Part shown: piece by piece, positions 20,084 through 29,723 of the stretch | Layout: every line of letters starts with the position of its first letter | Numbering within the stretch: the stretch's first letter is position 1 | NCBI GenBank assembly: GCA_002299915.1 | Contig: DBOG01000014.1 | Span: 1-64,000, forward strand | Direction of reading: 5' to 3' | DNA from: Proteobacteria bacterium UBA652 | GTDB lineage: Bacteria > Pseudomonadota > Gammaproteobacteria > Nitrosococcales > Methylophagaceae | Length of the DNA: 64,000 bases | Made by a program: the position numbers and the translations under genes | The notes under the pieces: model-generated | What the model saw: only the letters and a program-made list of their open reading frames with translations | Databases searched by the model: none | What the model was told of the DNA's origin: nothing

Positions 20084-21420
20084 TGAAACAAAAACACTAT
20101 TTTGGTACGGACGGCATTCGCGGCTTAGTGGGTGAAGGCAATATTACCCCAGAATTTGCCTTAAAACTAGGTTGGGCGGCAGGTAAGGTGCTGGCAAACA
20201 GTGAACATAGCAAAGTTGTTATTGGTAAAGACACTCGGATCTCGGGCTATATGTTTGAATCAGCATTGGAAGCGGGTTTATCTGCGGCGGGGGTTGATGT
20301 GTTATTACTGGGCCCGATGCCCACTCCTGCGATTGCCTATTTAACCCGCACCTTACATGCACAAGCAGGTATTGTCATCAGTGCCTCGCACAATTCATTT
20401 CAAGATAATGGCTTCAAATTCTTTTCCAGCCAAGGCACAAAATTATCAGATGACGTTGAGTTTGCCATTGAAGATTTACTTGATCATCCAATAAAAACAG
20501 CTGAGCCTGCGATGCTTGGGAAAGCCAGTCGGGTATCAGACGCAGCGGGTAGGTATATTGAATTTTGTAAAAGCTCAGTGGGTAGGCAAACTGATTTATC
20601 GGGAATGAAAATAGTATTAGATTGCGCGCATGGTGCTGGCTATCATGTCGGCCCACAGGTCTTCACCGAATTAGGGGCGACGGTGGCCACGATTGGTGCA
20701 GAGCCAGATGGTTTAAATATTAATCAAGGTTTTGGGGCAACGGCCACAGAAGCCCTACAAGCCGCTGTACTGACTGAACAGGCGGATGTCGGTATTGCGT
20801 TAGATGGTGATGCTGATCGCTTGATTATGGTCGATCACCGTGGTGAGGTAGTGGATGGAGATGAACTTGTTTGCATGATTGCCCGTAGCCAACAACGGCA
20901 AGGTACAGGGAAAGATTCTGTTGTCGGCACGCTAATGACTAATTTAGGCGTTGAGCATGCTTTACAGCAGCAGGGTATTACACTGCATAGAGCCAATGTG
21001 GGTGACCGCTATGTGCTTGAGATGATGAAAAAAACAGACAGCATCTTAGGCGGAGAATCGTCAGGTCATATTATCTGTTTAGACCAAACAACCACCGGTG
21101 ATGCGATTATTGCCGCATTGCAAGTGTTAGTTGAAATGCAGCAAATAGGTAGCAGCCTTAATACACTGCGGAGTGGCGTCACTAAATATCCACAGAAATT
21201 AATTAATGTACGGATACAACAGCAGATTGATTTAGCGAAAAATGATCAGATTATGAACGCAGTAAAGCAGGCAGAAACACAATTGGCGGATGCCGGGCGT
21301 GTGTTATTACGTGCATCGGGCACCGAGCCTGTGATTCGGGTGATGGTAGAAGGGCAAGATGCTTTATTGGTGGATAAATTAGCCAATGAATTGGCGGCAG
21401 TGATTCAAGAAAATGTATAA
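20083..21420 (+). CDS. glmM: Phosphoglucosamine mutase
   Basis: A 445-residue member of the phosphohexomutase superfamily that converts glucosamine-6-phosphate to glucosamine-1-phosphate on the way to UDP-GlcNAc. The start reads YFGTDGIRG and the phosphoserine loop is [15 protein letters not shown]. The metal loop is GDGDADRL-like ([13 protein letters not shown] region, read as DGDADRL), the sugar loop is GGESSGH and the phosphate loop is [12 protein letters not shown]. The loop has HNS where most GlmM have HNP. Two adjacent ATGs (20080, 20083) are possible; 20083 matches the usual N-terminus. Confidence 0.95.
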   Translation: MKQKHYFGTDGIRGLVGEGNITPEFALKLGWAAGKVLANSEHSKVVIGKDTRISGYMFESALEAGLSAAGVDVLLLGPMPTPAIAYLTRTLHAQAGIVISASHNSFQDNGFKFFSSQGTKLSDDVEFAIEDLLDHPIKTAEPAMLGKASRVSDAAGRYIEFCKSSVGRQTDLSGMKIVLDCAHGAGYHVGPQVFTELGATVATIGAEPDGLNINQGFGATATEALQAAVLTEQADVGIALDGDADRLIMVDHRGEVVDGDELVCMIARSQQRQGTGKDSVVGTLMTNLGVEHALQQQGITLHRANVGDRYVLEMMKKTDSILGGESSGHIICLDQTTTGDAIIAALQVLVEMQQIGSSLNTLRSGVTKYPQKLINVRIQQQIDLAKNDQIMNAVKQAETQLADAGRVLLRASGTEPVIRVMVEGQDALLVDKLANELAAVIQENV

Positions 21421-21455
21421 GATCGATTGTAGATTATCAAAGCAGAGGTGGGTTT

Positions 21456-22229
21456 GTGCGTAAGCCAATGGTAGCAGGAAATTGGAAGATGAATGGTAAC
21501 TTTGTCAGTAATGAAAAATTACTGGCAGGCTTAGCTGTACAAGCAGAAAAACTAACCGATCTTGATGTCGCTGTGTTCCCGCCAGCAGTCTATCTACAAC
21601 AAGTAAAAGAAGCGCTACGGGATACAGGAATCGATTGGGGCACTCAAAACTTATCGCAATTTGATCAAGGTGCGTATACGGGTGAACTATCAGCAGTCAT
21701 GCTGAAAGATTTTGCGTGCCGTTATGTCTTGATTGGTCATTCAGAACGCCGCTGCTTATATGCCGAACTCGATTTAGATCAGCATGTACTAGATAAAATA
21801 TGCGGTGAAAAGTATAGCATGGCACTCAATACGGGACTTTCGCCTATTTTATGTATTGGTGAAAGTCTTGCAGAATATGAAGCGGGTCAAACCGAAGAAA
21901 TTATTGCGCAATTATTGGATATTGTTATCGCAGAACAAGGTGTAAAGGCTTTATCTAAAGCGGTGCTCGCTTATGAACCCGTCTGGGCGATTGGCACAGG
22001 TAAAACGGCAACGCCTGAGTGGGCGCAGTCTGTACACGAATTTATGCGCAAGCGTATTGCAAAACATGATGAAGAAACAGCTGCGGGCATACAAATCCTT
22101 TACGGCGGCAGCGTAAAAGGGGATAATGCGACACCGTTATTTTCTATGGCAGATATTGATGGTGGGCTGATCGGGGGTGCGTCACTTGATGCAGATGAGT
22201 TCATTGATATTTGTTTGGCAGCGCTCTAG
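21456..22229 (+). CDS. tpiA: Triosephosphate isomerase
   Basis: A 257-residue TIM barrel interconverting dihydroxyacetone phosphate and glyceraldehyde-3-phosphate. Catalytic residues are the Lys in GNWKMNG, His in LIGHSERR and Glu in LAYEPVWAIGTGKTA. The phosphate loop YGGSVKGDN is present. The start is GTG with an AGAGGTGGG ribosome site. The tpiA-secG-tRNA-Leu order is typical of gammaproteobacteria. Confidence 0.96.
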   Translation: MRKPMVAGNWKMNGNFVSNEKLLAGLAVQAEKLTDLDVAVFPPAVYLQQVKEALRDTGIDWGTQNLSQFDQGAYTGELSAVMLKDFACRYVLIGHSERRCLYAELDLDQHVLDKICGEKYSMALNTGLSPILCIGESLAEYEAGQTEEIIAQLLDIVIAEQGVKALSKAVLAYEPVWAIGTGKTATPEWAQSVHEFMRKRIAKHDEETAAGIQILYGGSVKGDNATPLFSMADIDGGLIGGASLDADEFIDICLAAL

Positions 22230-22256
22230 AGTATATTTTTGGAAGAGGTTTTTTAG

Positions 22257-22604
22257 ATGAACATGATTTTATTAGTGGCACACATTGCTATCGCAGTGAT
22301 GTTAGTCGGTTTGATTTTAATCCAGCATGGTAAAGGTGCTGATGCAGGTGCCGCAGCACTTGGTGGTGGAGGCGGTGGCGCAGGTGGTGGTTCAGGTTCA
22401 GTATTTGGTAGCCAAGGTTCGGCTTCATTTCTAAGTCGCAGCAGCGCGATTCTAGCCGCTTTATTTTTCTGCACCAGCCTAACACTCGCTTATTATTCAG
22501 GTAATAATCGTGGCGAATCGGCGGTGAGCGTAACAGAACCTGCTGCAGCAGCCGTTATTGAAGAAGTTGCCCCCGAGGTAATACCCTCAGATCTACCTGA
22601 ATAA
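22257..22604 (+). CDS. secG: Preprotein translocase subunit SecG
   Basis: A 115-residue inner-membrane protein with two membrane helices separated by a Gly-rich loop, matching SecG. Helix 1 contains LLVAHIAIAVMLVGLILIQ and the hallmark HGKGADAGAAALGGGGGG follows. SecG assists SecYE during SecA-driven export. The C-terminal tail is Ala/Pro/Glu-rich. It is translated from ATG 22257 behind a GGAAGAGG ribosome site and precedes a tRNA-Leu gene by 7 bases. Confidence 0.95.
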   Translation: MNMILLVAHIAIAVMLVGLILIQHGKGADAGAAALGGGGGGAGGGSGSVFGSQGSASFLSRSSAILAALFFCTSLTLAYYSGNNRGESAVSVTEPAAAAVIEEVAPEVIPSDLPE

Positions 22605-22611
22605 AAAACAT

Positions 22612-22696
22612 GCCGACGTGGTGAAATTGGTAGACACGCCATCTTGAGGGGGTGGTGGCTTAGGCTGTGGCGGTTCGACTCCGCCCGTCGGCACCA
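22612..22696 (+). tRNA. leuU: tRNA-Leu (anticodon GAG)
   Basis: An 85-base tRNA with acceptor arms GCCGACG and CGTCGGC, a class II long variable arm, TTCGACT in the T loop and an encoded CCA end. The anticodon loop CTTGAGG gives GAG. Position after secG is conserved. Confidence 0.95.
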
Positions 22697-22705
22697 AAAA
22701 AATAT

Positions 22706-22733
22706 AAAGCCCGCTTATGTAGCGGGCTTTTTT
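22706..22733 (+). terminator. Rho-independent terminator after tRNA-Leu
   Basis: Perfect 10-base stem AAAGCCCGCT/AGCGGGCTTT with a 5-base loop and a T6 run. It ends the carA-to-tRNA transcription direction and sits 5 bases from the end of the convergent acs gene. Confidence 0.9.
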
Positions 22734-22737
22734 GTGC

Positions 22738-24702
22738 CTAAGTTCTCCCTTGTAGCTGCGGTAAAATTGATTCATTTTCTAACGTTGAGGTATCAGAGGT
22801 GATTTCCTCGCCTTTGGCGATGGTGCGGAGTAGGCGGCGCATGATTTTCCCCGAACGCGTTTTAGGCAAATTATCCGCATAGCGAATTTCATCGGGTTTG
22901 GCGATGGCACCAATTTGCTCGCCAACCCAAGCACGTAGGGTTTGCGTGAGTTCATCGTCAATGCCGCCAGTAGGGCGTTCACCTTTTAATACGACATAGG
23001 CAAACACAGATTCACCCTTGATATCATGGGGTTTGCCGACAATAGCTGCTTCTGCAACCAGTGGGTTGGCGACTAAGGCAGATTCTATTTCCATGGTGCC
23101 AAGCCGATGGCCTGATACATTGAGTACATCATCAATTCGGCCCATGATCCAGAAAAAACCATCTTCATCTCGCCGTGCACTATCGCCGGCAAGATAATAT
23201 TTACCGTCAAAGTAGGGCCAATAACTATCTTGATAGCGCTGGTCATCTCCCCATACGGTTTGGAGCATAGAGGGCCAAGGTTGACGGATCACGAGATAAC
23301 CGCCTTCATTAGCGGTGGTGATTTCTTCACCTTCTTGATTGACGATAGCGGCATCAATACCAGGTAAGGCACGGGTGCAAGAGCCAGGTTTGGTGGTGGT
23401 TGCGCCTGGAACTGGGGCAATCATATGGGCGCCTGTTTCGGTTTGCCACCAAGTGTCTACGATAGGGCAACGTTCGCCACCGATCACTTTGTGATACCAG
23501 ATCCAGGCTTCGGGGTTAATGGGTTCGCCGACGGTGCCGAGTAAACGTAATTTGGAGAGATCGTGTTTGTTGGGGAAATCATCACCTTGTTTGATCAATG
23601 CTCGAATGGCGGTGGGCGCGGTATAGAAAATAGTGACGCTATGGCGTTCACACATCTCCCAGAACCGACCAGCATCAGGATAGGTGGGTACACCTTCGAA
23701 TATGACAATCGTTGCTCCTGTCGCCAGTGGGCCATAAGCCACATAACTATGCCCTGTGATCCAACCGACATCAGCCGTACACCAAAATACATCGGTATCT
23801 TGAATATCGAATACCCAGCGCATAGTAGTAATCGCATTAAGCAAATAACCACCAGAAGAATGTTGGATCCCTTTGGGTTTGCCGGTTGAGCCAGAGGTGT
23901 AGAGTAAGAATAAGGGATGTGTCGCATCAACCCAAACAGGTTCACAGACGTGGCTTTGGCCTTCTACAGCATCCTGCCACCAAATATCGCGCCCAGCTTG
24001 CATACTAATATTATGCCCTGTACGTTTGAATACAATCACAGATTCAATACTTTTGCAGCCTGATTCAAGCGCACTGTCCGTCGTGGCTTTCAGCTCAACA
24101 ACCCGGCCTCCACGATGTCCGCCATCTGCGGTGATCACCATTTTTGCACGGGTATCTTCAATCCGATCTTTTAATGACGAGGCAGAGAATCCGCCAAACA
24201 CCACAGAATGAATCGCGCCAATTCGGGCGCAGGCTTGCATCGCAACCACGGCTTCGGCAATCATCGGCATATAGATGATAACGCGGTCGCCTTGGGCAAT
24301 CCCTTGGGCGGTTAAAGCGTTGGCAAAGGCGCAGACGCGGCTATGGAGTTCGCGATAAGTAATATGTGCTACATCACCGGCATCACCTTCAAAAATAATG
24401 GCTGTTTTATCAGCATGTTTTTCAAGTTGGCGATCTAAGCAGTTATAAGACACATTGAGTTTGCCGTCGGGAAACCAGCGATAGAAAGGCGCATTGCTAT
24501 CATCTAATGTTTGGGTAAATGGGGTTTGCCAATCAATCTCACTGCGGGCCTGATTAGCCCAAAAACCAATATTGTCTTTTTCTGCCGCGGCATATAAATC
24601 GGCTAATTTATCCGCAGATAGGCTGGCTGTTTTTAGAAAAGCAGGGCTGGGTGGAAATTGGCGATCTTCATGCAAGGTTGATTGGATATTATTTTCAGAC
24701 AT
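22738..24702 (-). CDS. acs: Acetyl-CoA synthetase (AMP-forming)
   Basis: A 654-residue Acs that activates acetate through acetyl-AMP to acetyl-CoA. The adenylate-forming motif [13 protein letters not shown], the core [12 protein letters not shown] and the C-terminal [15 protein letters not shown] with the lysine that is reversibly acetylated are all present. Length is the family norm. With the neighbouring aldehyde dehydrogenase it would carry acetaldehyde to acetate to acetyl-CoA. It is separated from that gene by a hairpin, so the two are probably separate transcripts. Confidence 0.97.
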   Translation of the reverse strand: MSENNIQSTLHEDRQFPPSPAFLKTASLSADKLADLYAAAEKDNIGFWANQARSEIDWQTPFTQTLDDSNAPFYRWFPDGKLNVSYNCLDRQLEKHADKTAIIFEGDAGDVAHITYRELHSRVCAFANALTAQGIAQGDRVIIYMPMIAEAVVAMQACARIGAIHSVVFGGFSASSLKDRIEDTRAKMVITADGGHRGGRVVELKATTDSALESGCKSIESVIVFKRTGHNISMQAGRDIWWQDAVEGQSHVCEPVWVDATHPLFLLYTSGSTGKPKGIQHSSGGYLLNAITTMRWVFDIQDTDVFWCTADVGWITGHSYVAYGPLATGATIVIFEGVPTYPDAGRFWEMCERHSVTIFYTAPTAIRALIKQGDDFPNKHDLSKLRLLGTVGEPINPEAWIWYHKVIGGERCPIVDTWWQTETGAHMIAPVPGATTTKPGSCTRALPGIDAAIVNQEGEEITTANEGGYLVIRQPWPSMLQTVWGDDQRYQDSYWPYFDGKYYLAGDSARRDEDGFFWIMGRIDDVLNVSGHRLGTMEIESALVANPLVAEAAIVGKPHDIKGESVFAYVVLKGERPTGGIDDELTQTLRAWVGEQIGAIAKPDEIRYADNLPKTRSGKIMRRLLRTIAKGEEITSDTSTLENESILPQLQGRT

Positions 24703-24745
24703 AGTAGAGCCTTCAATGTGTATGTTTTTTCAATAAGGTGAAATA

Positions 24746-24776
24746 ACCACCCTAAAATAATATAGGGTGGTCATTT
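24746..24776 (-). terminator. Terminator after the aldehyde dehydrogenase gene
   Basis: Perfect 9-base stem ACCACCCTA/TAGGGTGGT (24746-24754 and 24763-24771) in the 84 bases between the aldehyde dehydrogenase stop and the acs start. Confidence 0.65.
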
Positions 24777-24786
24777 TTAATTTGGC

Positions 24787-26307
24787 TTAGAAGAATCCTA
24801 GTGGGCTAGTGCTATAGCTAACTAAGAGGTTTTTAGTTTGTTGGTAATGATCGAGCATCATTTTATGGGTTTCACGACCAATTCCTGATTTTTTGTAGCC
24901 ACCGAATGCGGCATGGGCCGGATAGAGGTGATAGCAGTTTGTCCAGACGCGGCCTGCTTGAATGCCGCGACCCATGCGATAGGCAAGATTCATATCACGG
25001 GTCCATAATCCTGCCCCTAAACCAAACTCAGTATCATTAGCAATCGCTAAGGCTTCGGCCTCGTCTTTAAAAGTGGCAACAGACACGACTGGGCCAAAAA
25101 TTTCTTCTTGGAACACACGCATATTATTAGTGCCTTTTAATAGCGTGGGTTCGATATAGTAGCCGCTGTCAAATTCACTGCCGACTTGTGCCACTTTCCC
25201 ACCTAATAGTAATTCGGCCCCTTCTGCTTTACCGATATCCATATAGCTGAGGATTTTGTCGAATTGATCTTTTGATGCTTGTGCGCCGACCATGGTTTCC
25301 GTGTCCAATGGATTGCCGCGAATGATTTTTTTAGACCGGTCGATAACAATGCTGATGAACTCATCATAAATGCTTTCTTGAATTAACGCACGAGAAGGGC
25401 AGGTACACACCTCACCTTGGTTGAAGAACGCGAGTACAGCGCCTTCTGCGGCTTTGCTGATATAGTCATCTTCTTGATTCATAATATCTTCAAAGAAGAT
25501 ATTGGGTGATTTACCGCCTAACTCAACGGTTGATGGGATTAAACTTTCAGCGGCGCGTTTTAAAATATGTTGGCCGACAGGGGTAGACCCGGTGAAAGCA
25601 ATTTTAGCGATGCGGGAGCTGCTAGCTAATGCTTCGCCTGCTTCTTTACCATAGCCATTAACGATATTAAGCACGCCTGGTGGAATTAAATCACCAATCA
25701 CTTCCATTAATTTTAAGATGGAAACAGGCGTTTGCTCTGCCGGTTTCATTACAATGCAGTTACCCGTTACTAATGCAGGTGCTAGTTTCCAAGCGGCCAT
25801 TAACAGCGGGAAATTCCACGGGATAATTTGACCGACCACACCTAGTGGCTCATGGAATTGATACGATACAGTAGTTTCATCAATCTCTCCCATGGTGCCT
25901 TCTTGGGCGCGCATACAACCGGCATAATAACGGAAATGATCAACGCATAATGGTACGTCTGCATTGAGCGTTTCACGAACAGCTTTACCGTTATCCCAAG
26001 TTTCAGCAACAGCCAGCATTTCAAGATTCGCTTCAATCCGATCGGCAATTTTGAGCAAGATATTTGAGCGTTCGGTGACCGATGTTTTCGCCCAAGCGTC
26101 TTTTGCGGCATGGGCAGCATCTAAGGCGAGGTTGACATCTTCTTCAGTTGAGCGCGGGATCTCGCAAAAACCTTCACCTGTAACCGGTGAGACATTACTA
26201 AAGTAATCTCCTTTAACAGGCGCGATCCAATCACCATTTATATAGTTACCATAACGTTCTTTGAATGAAACAACTGCGCCATCTGTACCTGGTTGTGCGT
26301 AAATCAT
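24787..26307 (-). CDS. Acetaldehyde-type NAD(P)-dependent aldehyde dehydrogenase (AldB/ExaC-like)
   Basis: A 506-residue aldehyde dehydrogenase. NAD-binding [12 protein letters not shown], catalytic Glu in [14 protein letters not shown] and nucleophile Cys in [17 protein letters not shown] are visible. The extra Cys after the nucleophile and the [21 protein letters not shown] and [27 protein letters not shown] blocks resemble the ExaC/AcoD/AldB acetaldehyde dehydrogenase group. It is divergent from an AraC-family regulator, and acs lies downstream, suggesting an ethanol or acetaldehyde oxidation route. No alcohol dehydrogenase is in the window. Substrate assignment is by family resemblance. 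Confidence 0.9.
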   Translation of the reverse strand: MIYAQPGTDGAVVSFKERYGNYINGDWIAPVKGDYFSNVSPVTGEGFCEIPRSTEEDVNLALDAAHAAKDAWAKTSVTERSNILLKIADRIEANLEMLAVAETWDNGKAVRETLNADVPLCVDHFRYYAGCMRAQEGTMGEIDETTVSYQFHEPLGVVGQIIPWNFPLLMAAWKLAPALVTGNCIVMKPAEQTPVSILKLMEVIGDLIPPGVLNIVNGYGKEAGEALASSSRIAKIAFTGSTPVGQHILKRAAESLIPSTVELGGKSPNIFFEDIMNQEDDYISKAAEGAVLAFFNQGEVCTCPSRALIQESIYDEFISIVIDRSKKIIRGNPLDTETMVGAQASKDQFDKILSYMDIGKAEGAELLLGGKVAQVGSEFDSGYYIEPTLLKGTNNMRVFQEEIFGPVVSVATFKDEAEALAIANDTEFGLGAGLWTRDMNLAYRMGRGIQAGRVWTNCYHLYPAHAAFGGYKKSGIGRETHKMMLDHYQQTKNLLVSYSTSPLGFF

Positions 26308-26371
26308 AAATTTTACTCGCTATTTATTAAAGGGATAAAAGCTTAATCATAAACCTGTTAAAGACAAATGT

Positions 26372-26408
26372 ACTTGACTGAGAATCCTAAAAACTTGACT
26401 ATCATTCC
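26372..26408. promoter_or_regulatory. Direct-repeat operator between aldehyde dehydrogenase and AraC-family genes
   Basis: ACTTGACT occurs at 26372-26379 and 26393-26400, exactly 21 bases apart, and both copies continue with a TCC at the same offset. Two helical turns between direct half sites is the usual arrangement for AraC-family dimers. The sites lie in the divergent region. Confidence 0.55.
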
Positions 26409-26461
26409 CGAATGGCGCGAGAATTGAATTTATGATTTATAAAACCTCTCTAGCGTAACAG

Positions 26462-27370
26462 ATGCAACAGGCATTACTACCACTGTCAAAAAGACGCGAA
26501 AAGCGTCAATTATTGGTTGAAAACAAAGTGTCTTTTCAGGGACCAGAATCGATATTGAGTGTGTATGATACGTATCGCGCTGCTTCTCGGGTGGGGTTGG
26601 ATGCGGAACAGTTACTTTATTGTGGCATGGTCAAAGGTCGGAAGATTATGCATGATCTCCACCAAGAACAAGGGCAAGTATTTTTGCCGCATGAATCGTA
26701 TGTGATGCCGCCGGGTGAATATGTTGAAATTGATTTTCCAGAGGCCAATGAAAAACGCCCAACAACCTGTTTGACTATTGAAATTCCTAAAGATCGGATT
26801 GAGTTTTTATCGGAGAGGATGCGGGATATCACTAGGCTAGATACGCTGGAACATGACTGGCAATATCAGCCGCATGTGATCCATACGCATCACACAGGAG
26901 AAACCCAGCAATTATTAGAGCGGCTGGTGACCTTGTTTACTAATAATGTGCCCGATAAGGAGATATTGGTTGATTTAGGGGTGACGGAACTTATCATTCG
27001 TATGCTCAGGCAGCAGGGGCGAGACGTGTTATTAAATGCGTGTCGTTATACTCCTGATACTAATGGTGTGGTGGCCGTATTGGCATTGATAACACAAAAT
27101 ATCTCACAACCGCTCGATATTGATATGTTATGTAAAAAATCCTGTATGAGCCGAAGTAAATTGTATGTCGAGTTTAAGAAACAGCTAGGGTGTTCTCCTG
27201 GTGAATATCAGCAACAATCTCGGTTAAAAATTGCAGCGGCAGCGATTCAGAATGGCACATCCGTAACGGAGGCTTGTTATCGTGTTGGATTTAACGATTT
27301 AAGCCATTTTAGCCGTCGATTTACGCAACGCTATGGTTGTGTACCCAGCCGATATCATTCTACTAAATAG
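26462..27370 (+). CDS. AraC-family transcriptional regulator (AraC_N type)
   Basis: A 302-residue regulator with an N-terminal AraC_N-type effector or cupin domain (about residues 20-190; VMPPGEYVEIDFPEANE) and a C-terminal double HTH. The first helix-turn-helix is around PLDIDMLCKKSCMSRSKLYVEFK and the second includes VTEACYRVGFNDLSHFSRRF. The layout resembles YqhC-like regulators that control aldehyde metabolism genes. It is divergent from the aldehyde dehydrogenase gene with a direct-repeat operator between them, so activation of that gene is inferred. Confidence 0.88.
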   Translation: MQQALLPLSKRREKRQLLVENKVSFQGPESILSVYDTYRAASRVGLDAEQLLYCGMVKGRKIMHDLHQEQGQVFLPHESYVMPPGEYVEIDFPEANEKRPTTCLTIEIPKDRIEFLSERMRDITRLDTLEHDWQYQPHVIHTHHTGETQQLLERLVTLFTNNVPDKEILVDLGVTELIIRMLRQQGRDVLLNACRYTPDTNGVVAVLALITQNISQPLDIDMLCKKSCMSRSKLYVEFKKQLGCSPGEYQQQSRLKIAAAAIQNGTSVTEACYRVGFNDLSHFSRRFTQRYGCVPSRYHSTK

Positions 27371-27376
27371 GCATAA

Positions 27377-27412
27377 AAAAGCCCAAGCGACTTAAAAGTA
27401 ACTTGGGCTTTT
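27377..27412. terminator. Bidirectional terminator between the AraC-family and DUF937 genes
   Basis: Perfect 11-base stem AAAAGCCCAAG/CTTGGGCTTTT with A and T runs on both sides, between convergent genes, so it can serve both strands. Confidence 0.85.
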
Positions 27413-27432
27413 GTTTTGAGCTGGTTTAGTGT

Positions 27433-28560
27433 CTAGCCAGGTTGTGGTTGGAATAAAGCTAGTTTTTGCACTAACCCTTCTACAACAGGCTTAATAACTG
27501 GGCCAACACCTGGGATAGCATCAAGCTTGCTTAGTAATGCTTGAAGTTGAGGCAAGCCATCAGAAACAATTTTCATGATCGGCTCTTGCGCAGCTGCAGG
27601 CAGTTTATTTAACATGCCCGCTAGATTACCTAGTTCACTTGTTGCTGATGTGAGTTGTGGTAATGCTGCTTCAGCAGAGGCAACATCAGTGATGCTACCA
27701 AGAGAGCTCATAAGGCCGCCCATTACGCTTGTTACATCCTTGCCAAGACTAACACCATTAACAGCACCAGCGGCAGAACTTGCCACATCACCCATCGTGT
27801 CTCTAGCAGAATCAACAGTACTCCCCATTGTATCTCTTGCAGAATCGACTGTTTCACCAACTGTATTTCGTGCTGATTCAGCGAGGTTATCTACATCGCC
27901 TTTGAAAAACATATTATAAGCAAACCATAAAGCAGCCGCGAGTAATGCAAGCGGTATCAGTTTACCTAAGAATGATTTTCCTTCACGCGCAACTTGTTGC
28001 GGTGCACCAGTTACATTTGAAGATAAGTGTTGAGAGAATCCAGTTGGCATTGCCGCAGTAATATTATCTTTTTGGCCATTTAGCATACCCATCAAGCTAC
28101 CAACATTTAAACCACCGCCACCACCGCCGAGCAATTTGCGTTTAATAACACCAAAAACAATCGGTGCGAGCAAGCCTAATAATGATTTAACAGGGCCCTT
28201 ACCAGCGCCACTAAACCCAGCGACGGCACCCACTAGATTACCTAGACCACTACCATTACTACCCAGCAATGAGCCTAAAACATTTACCCCTGCGCTCATC
28301 ATACTGCTTTGGCCACTGCCACCCAGTAAGCCGCCTAAGTTATCCAGGATGCTATCATCTTGATCGCTAATAGCGCCGAGCATGGCTTCGGCACCTGAAT
28401 TAGATGCGCCAGCTCCCATTAGACCACTTAATAGGCCTGGTAATGCGCTGCTAATTGCGGAACTGTTTTGGGTGGAATCCCCGCCTAAAACCCCTCCTAG
28501 CTGGCTCATTACTTGTTCACTAAGTTGATCTTTAACAAGGTCAATTAAATTAAAACTCAT
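27433..28560 (-). CDS. DUF937 family protein with a membrane helix and 11-residue repeats
   Basis: A 375-residue protein of low complexity. The N-terminal half is rich in Gly, Leu and Ser with DUF937-like patterns (LVKDQLSEQVMSQLGGVLGG, ALPGLLSGLMGAGA, SLLGLLAPIVFGVIKRKLL). One membrane helix (FLGKLIPLALLAAALWFAYNMFF) follows near residue 210. Then come three 11-residue repeats of the SARDTMGSTVD type (about 27780-27885) and a helical C-terminal part. DUF937 relatives are poorly understood. ATG 28560 has GGAG 7 bases upstream and is preferred over the upstream starts. It is a single-gene unit, convergent with the AraC gene. Function unknown. Confidence 0.75.
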   Translation of the reverse strand: MSFNLIDLVKDQLSEQVMSQLGGVLGGDSTQNSSAISSALPGLLSGLMGAGASNSGAEAMLGAISDQDDSILDNLGGLLGGSGQSSMMSAGVNVLGSLLGSNGSGLGNLVGAVAGFSGAGKGPVKSLLGLLAPIVFGVIKRKLLGGGGGGLNVGSLMGMLNGQKDNITAAMPTGFSQHLSSNVTGAPQQVAREGKSFLGKLIPLALLAAALWFAYNMFFKGDVDNLAESARNTVGETVDSARDTMGSTVDSARDTMGDVASSAAGAVNGVSLGKDVTSVMGGLMSSLGSITDVASAEAALPQLTSATSELGNLAGMLNKLPAAAQEPIMKIVSDGLPQLQALLSKLDAIPGVGPVIKPVVEGLVQKLALFQPQPG

Positions 28561-28717
28561 CGTCATACTCCTCAATTTGTATGTTTAGTGTTTCCAGACT
28601 GAAAATGACTGGAATATAGTTAGCATAACGTAAATTTAGATGTAATGTAATAAAACCGCCACTACGCTGTGAAAAATTTAGAGAGTGAAGAGAGCGGTAA
28701 GATTATTTAGGAGGATA

Positions 28718-28753
28718 ATGATCGAGGATATGAAAAAATATGCAAAGATATAA
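28718..28753 (+). other. Short leader-like ORF with a strong ribosome site
   Basis: AGGAGG at 28709-28714 leads to ATG 28718 and an 11-residue frame (MIEDMKKYAKI) ending TAA at 28751-28753, just before and out of frame with the next gene. It could be a leader peptide, or the true start of that gene separated by a frameshift. Confidence 0.35.
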
Positions 28754-28760
28754 TTCAGTA

Positions 28761-29228
28761 ATGAGTGATGAAAGAAGTCAAGCAATACGTGACGAACGCT
28801 ATTTCGCTTTGCCTATCGCCCAAGCGAAACAAGAAATCATGGATAAACAGCCTGACCATGCCAAGAAATATGTAGCGCCATTGAATGCTTATATACTAAA
28901 CCACCCAAGGCGATTTTCATTGGCGAAAGAAGTGGCGGACATCGAGGGATCTGCCAATTATCTGGCGCTCGCGCTTGAACAAACTGCACATGTCTCAGGT
29001 CAGGTAGATTTATCGGCAGTAAAAATAATTATGATGGAATATTATGCTGACGAGGGGCAGTTACCCAGAACAAAAACGGCGGTTATTGGCTTACTAAATG
29101 AGCGCCTAGGCCGTCGATTATTCAATCGTTATGAATTGCTTGAGTATGAAGGTAATGATATGGGGTTTTCTATCATTTTTCGGAATATTGAACAAAACAA
29201 GAAAGTGGCACTTGAAGCGAATATTTGA
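28761..29228 (+). CDS. Conserved-looking hypothetical protein
   Basis: A 155-residue soluble, helical, charged protein beginning MSDERSQAIRDERYFALPIAQ. I do not recognise the family. There is no signal peptide or membrane segment. A middle part, SVKI-like VDLSAVKIIMMEYYADEGQLP, may be a small mixed fold. The start is uncertain: ATG 28740 adds seven residues, and neither has a good ribosome site, while a strong AGGAGG upstream belongs to a short out-of-frame ORF. The gene stands alone between the DUF937 gene and nuoA. Confidence 0.6.
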   Translation: MSDERSQAIRDERYFALPIAQAKQEIMDKQPDHAKKYVAPLNAYILNHPRRFSLAKEVADIEGSANYLALALEQTAHVSGQVDLSAVKIIMMEYYADEGQLPRTKTAVIGLLNERLGRRLFNRYELLEYEGNDMGFSIIFRNIEQNKKVALEANI

Positions 29229-29366
29229 ACGAGAATTTTATTTGTCTTATCGCCTATTAGTATAGCAATTAAAAGGGTCTAAAATAAATCGAATTTTAGT
29301 GCGGAGCGTGCTGGATTGGTTTATAATTAGTCCAACTTATACCTTATTATAAGAAGATAGCGTCAT

Positions 29367-29723
29367 ATGCTGGAGAGTTACCTACCTATCCTATTATTCA
29401 TTCTGCTGGGAATCGGCTTTGGAGTTGGCCCGCTATTAGCAGGATTCGTTTTGGGCGCCCATCGTCCTGACGCTGAGAAAAGCTCTACTTATGAATGTGG
29501 ATTTGAGCCGTTTGAAGATGCACATATGAAGTTTGATGTGCGCTATTATTTGGTGGCTATCCTATTTATTATTTTTGATTTAGAAATCGCTTTTTTATTC
29601 CCCTGGGCCGTCGTGCTTGATGAAATTGGCATATTCGGCTTGCTGGCGATGTTTTTATTTCTTGCCATTTTGGTGGTGGGTTTCGTTTATGAATGGATGA
29701 AAGGCGCATTGGAATGGGAATAG
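29367..29723 (+). CDS. nuoA: NADH-quinone oxidoreductase subunit A
   Basis: A 118-residue membrane subunit with three helices, first of the complex I operon. The conserved loop [22 protein letters not shown], with its redox-sensitive Cys, and the acidic [14 protein letters not shown] helix are present. NuoA lies at the junction of the quinone site and the membrane arm. The nuoB ATG overlaps its last codons (29714), so the two are coupled. A TATAAT at 29322-29327 is a candidate -10 box for the operon. Confidence 0.96.
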   Translation: MLESYLPILLFILLGIGFGVGPLLAGFVLGAHRPDAEKSSTYECGFEPFEDAHMKFDVRYYLVAILFIIFDLEIAFLFPWAVVLDEIGIFGLLAMFLFLAILVVGFVYEWMKGALEWE

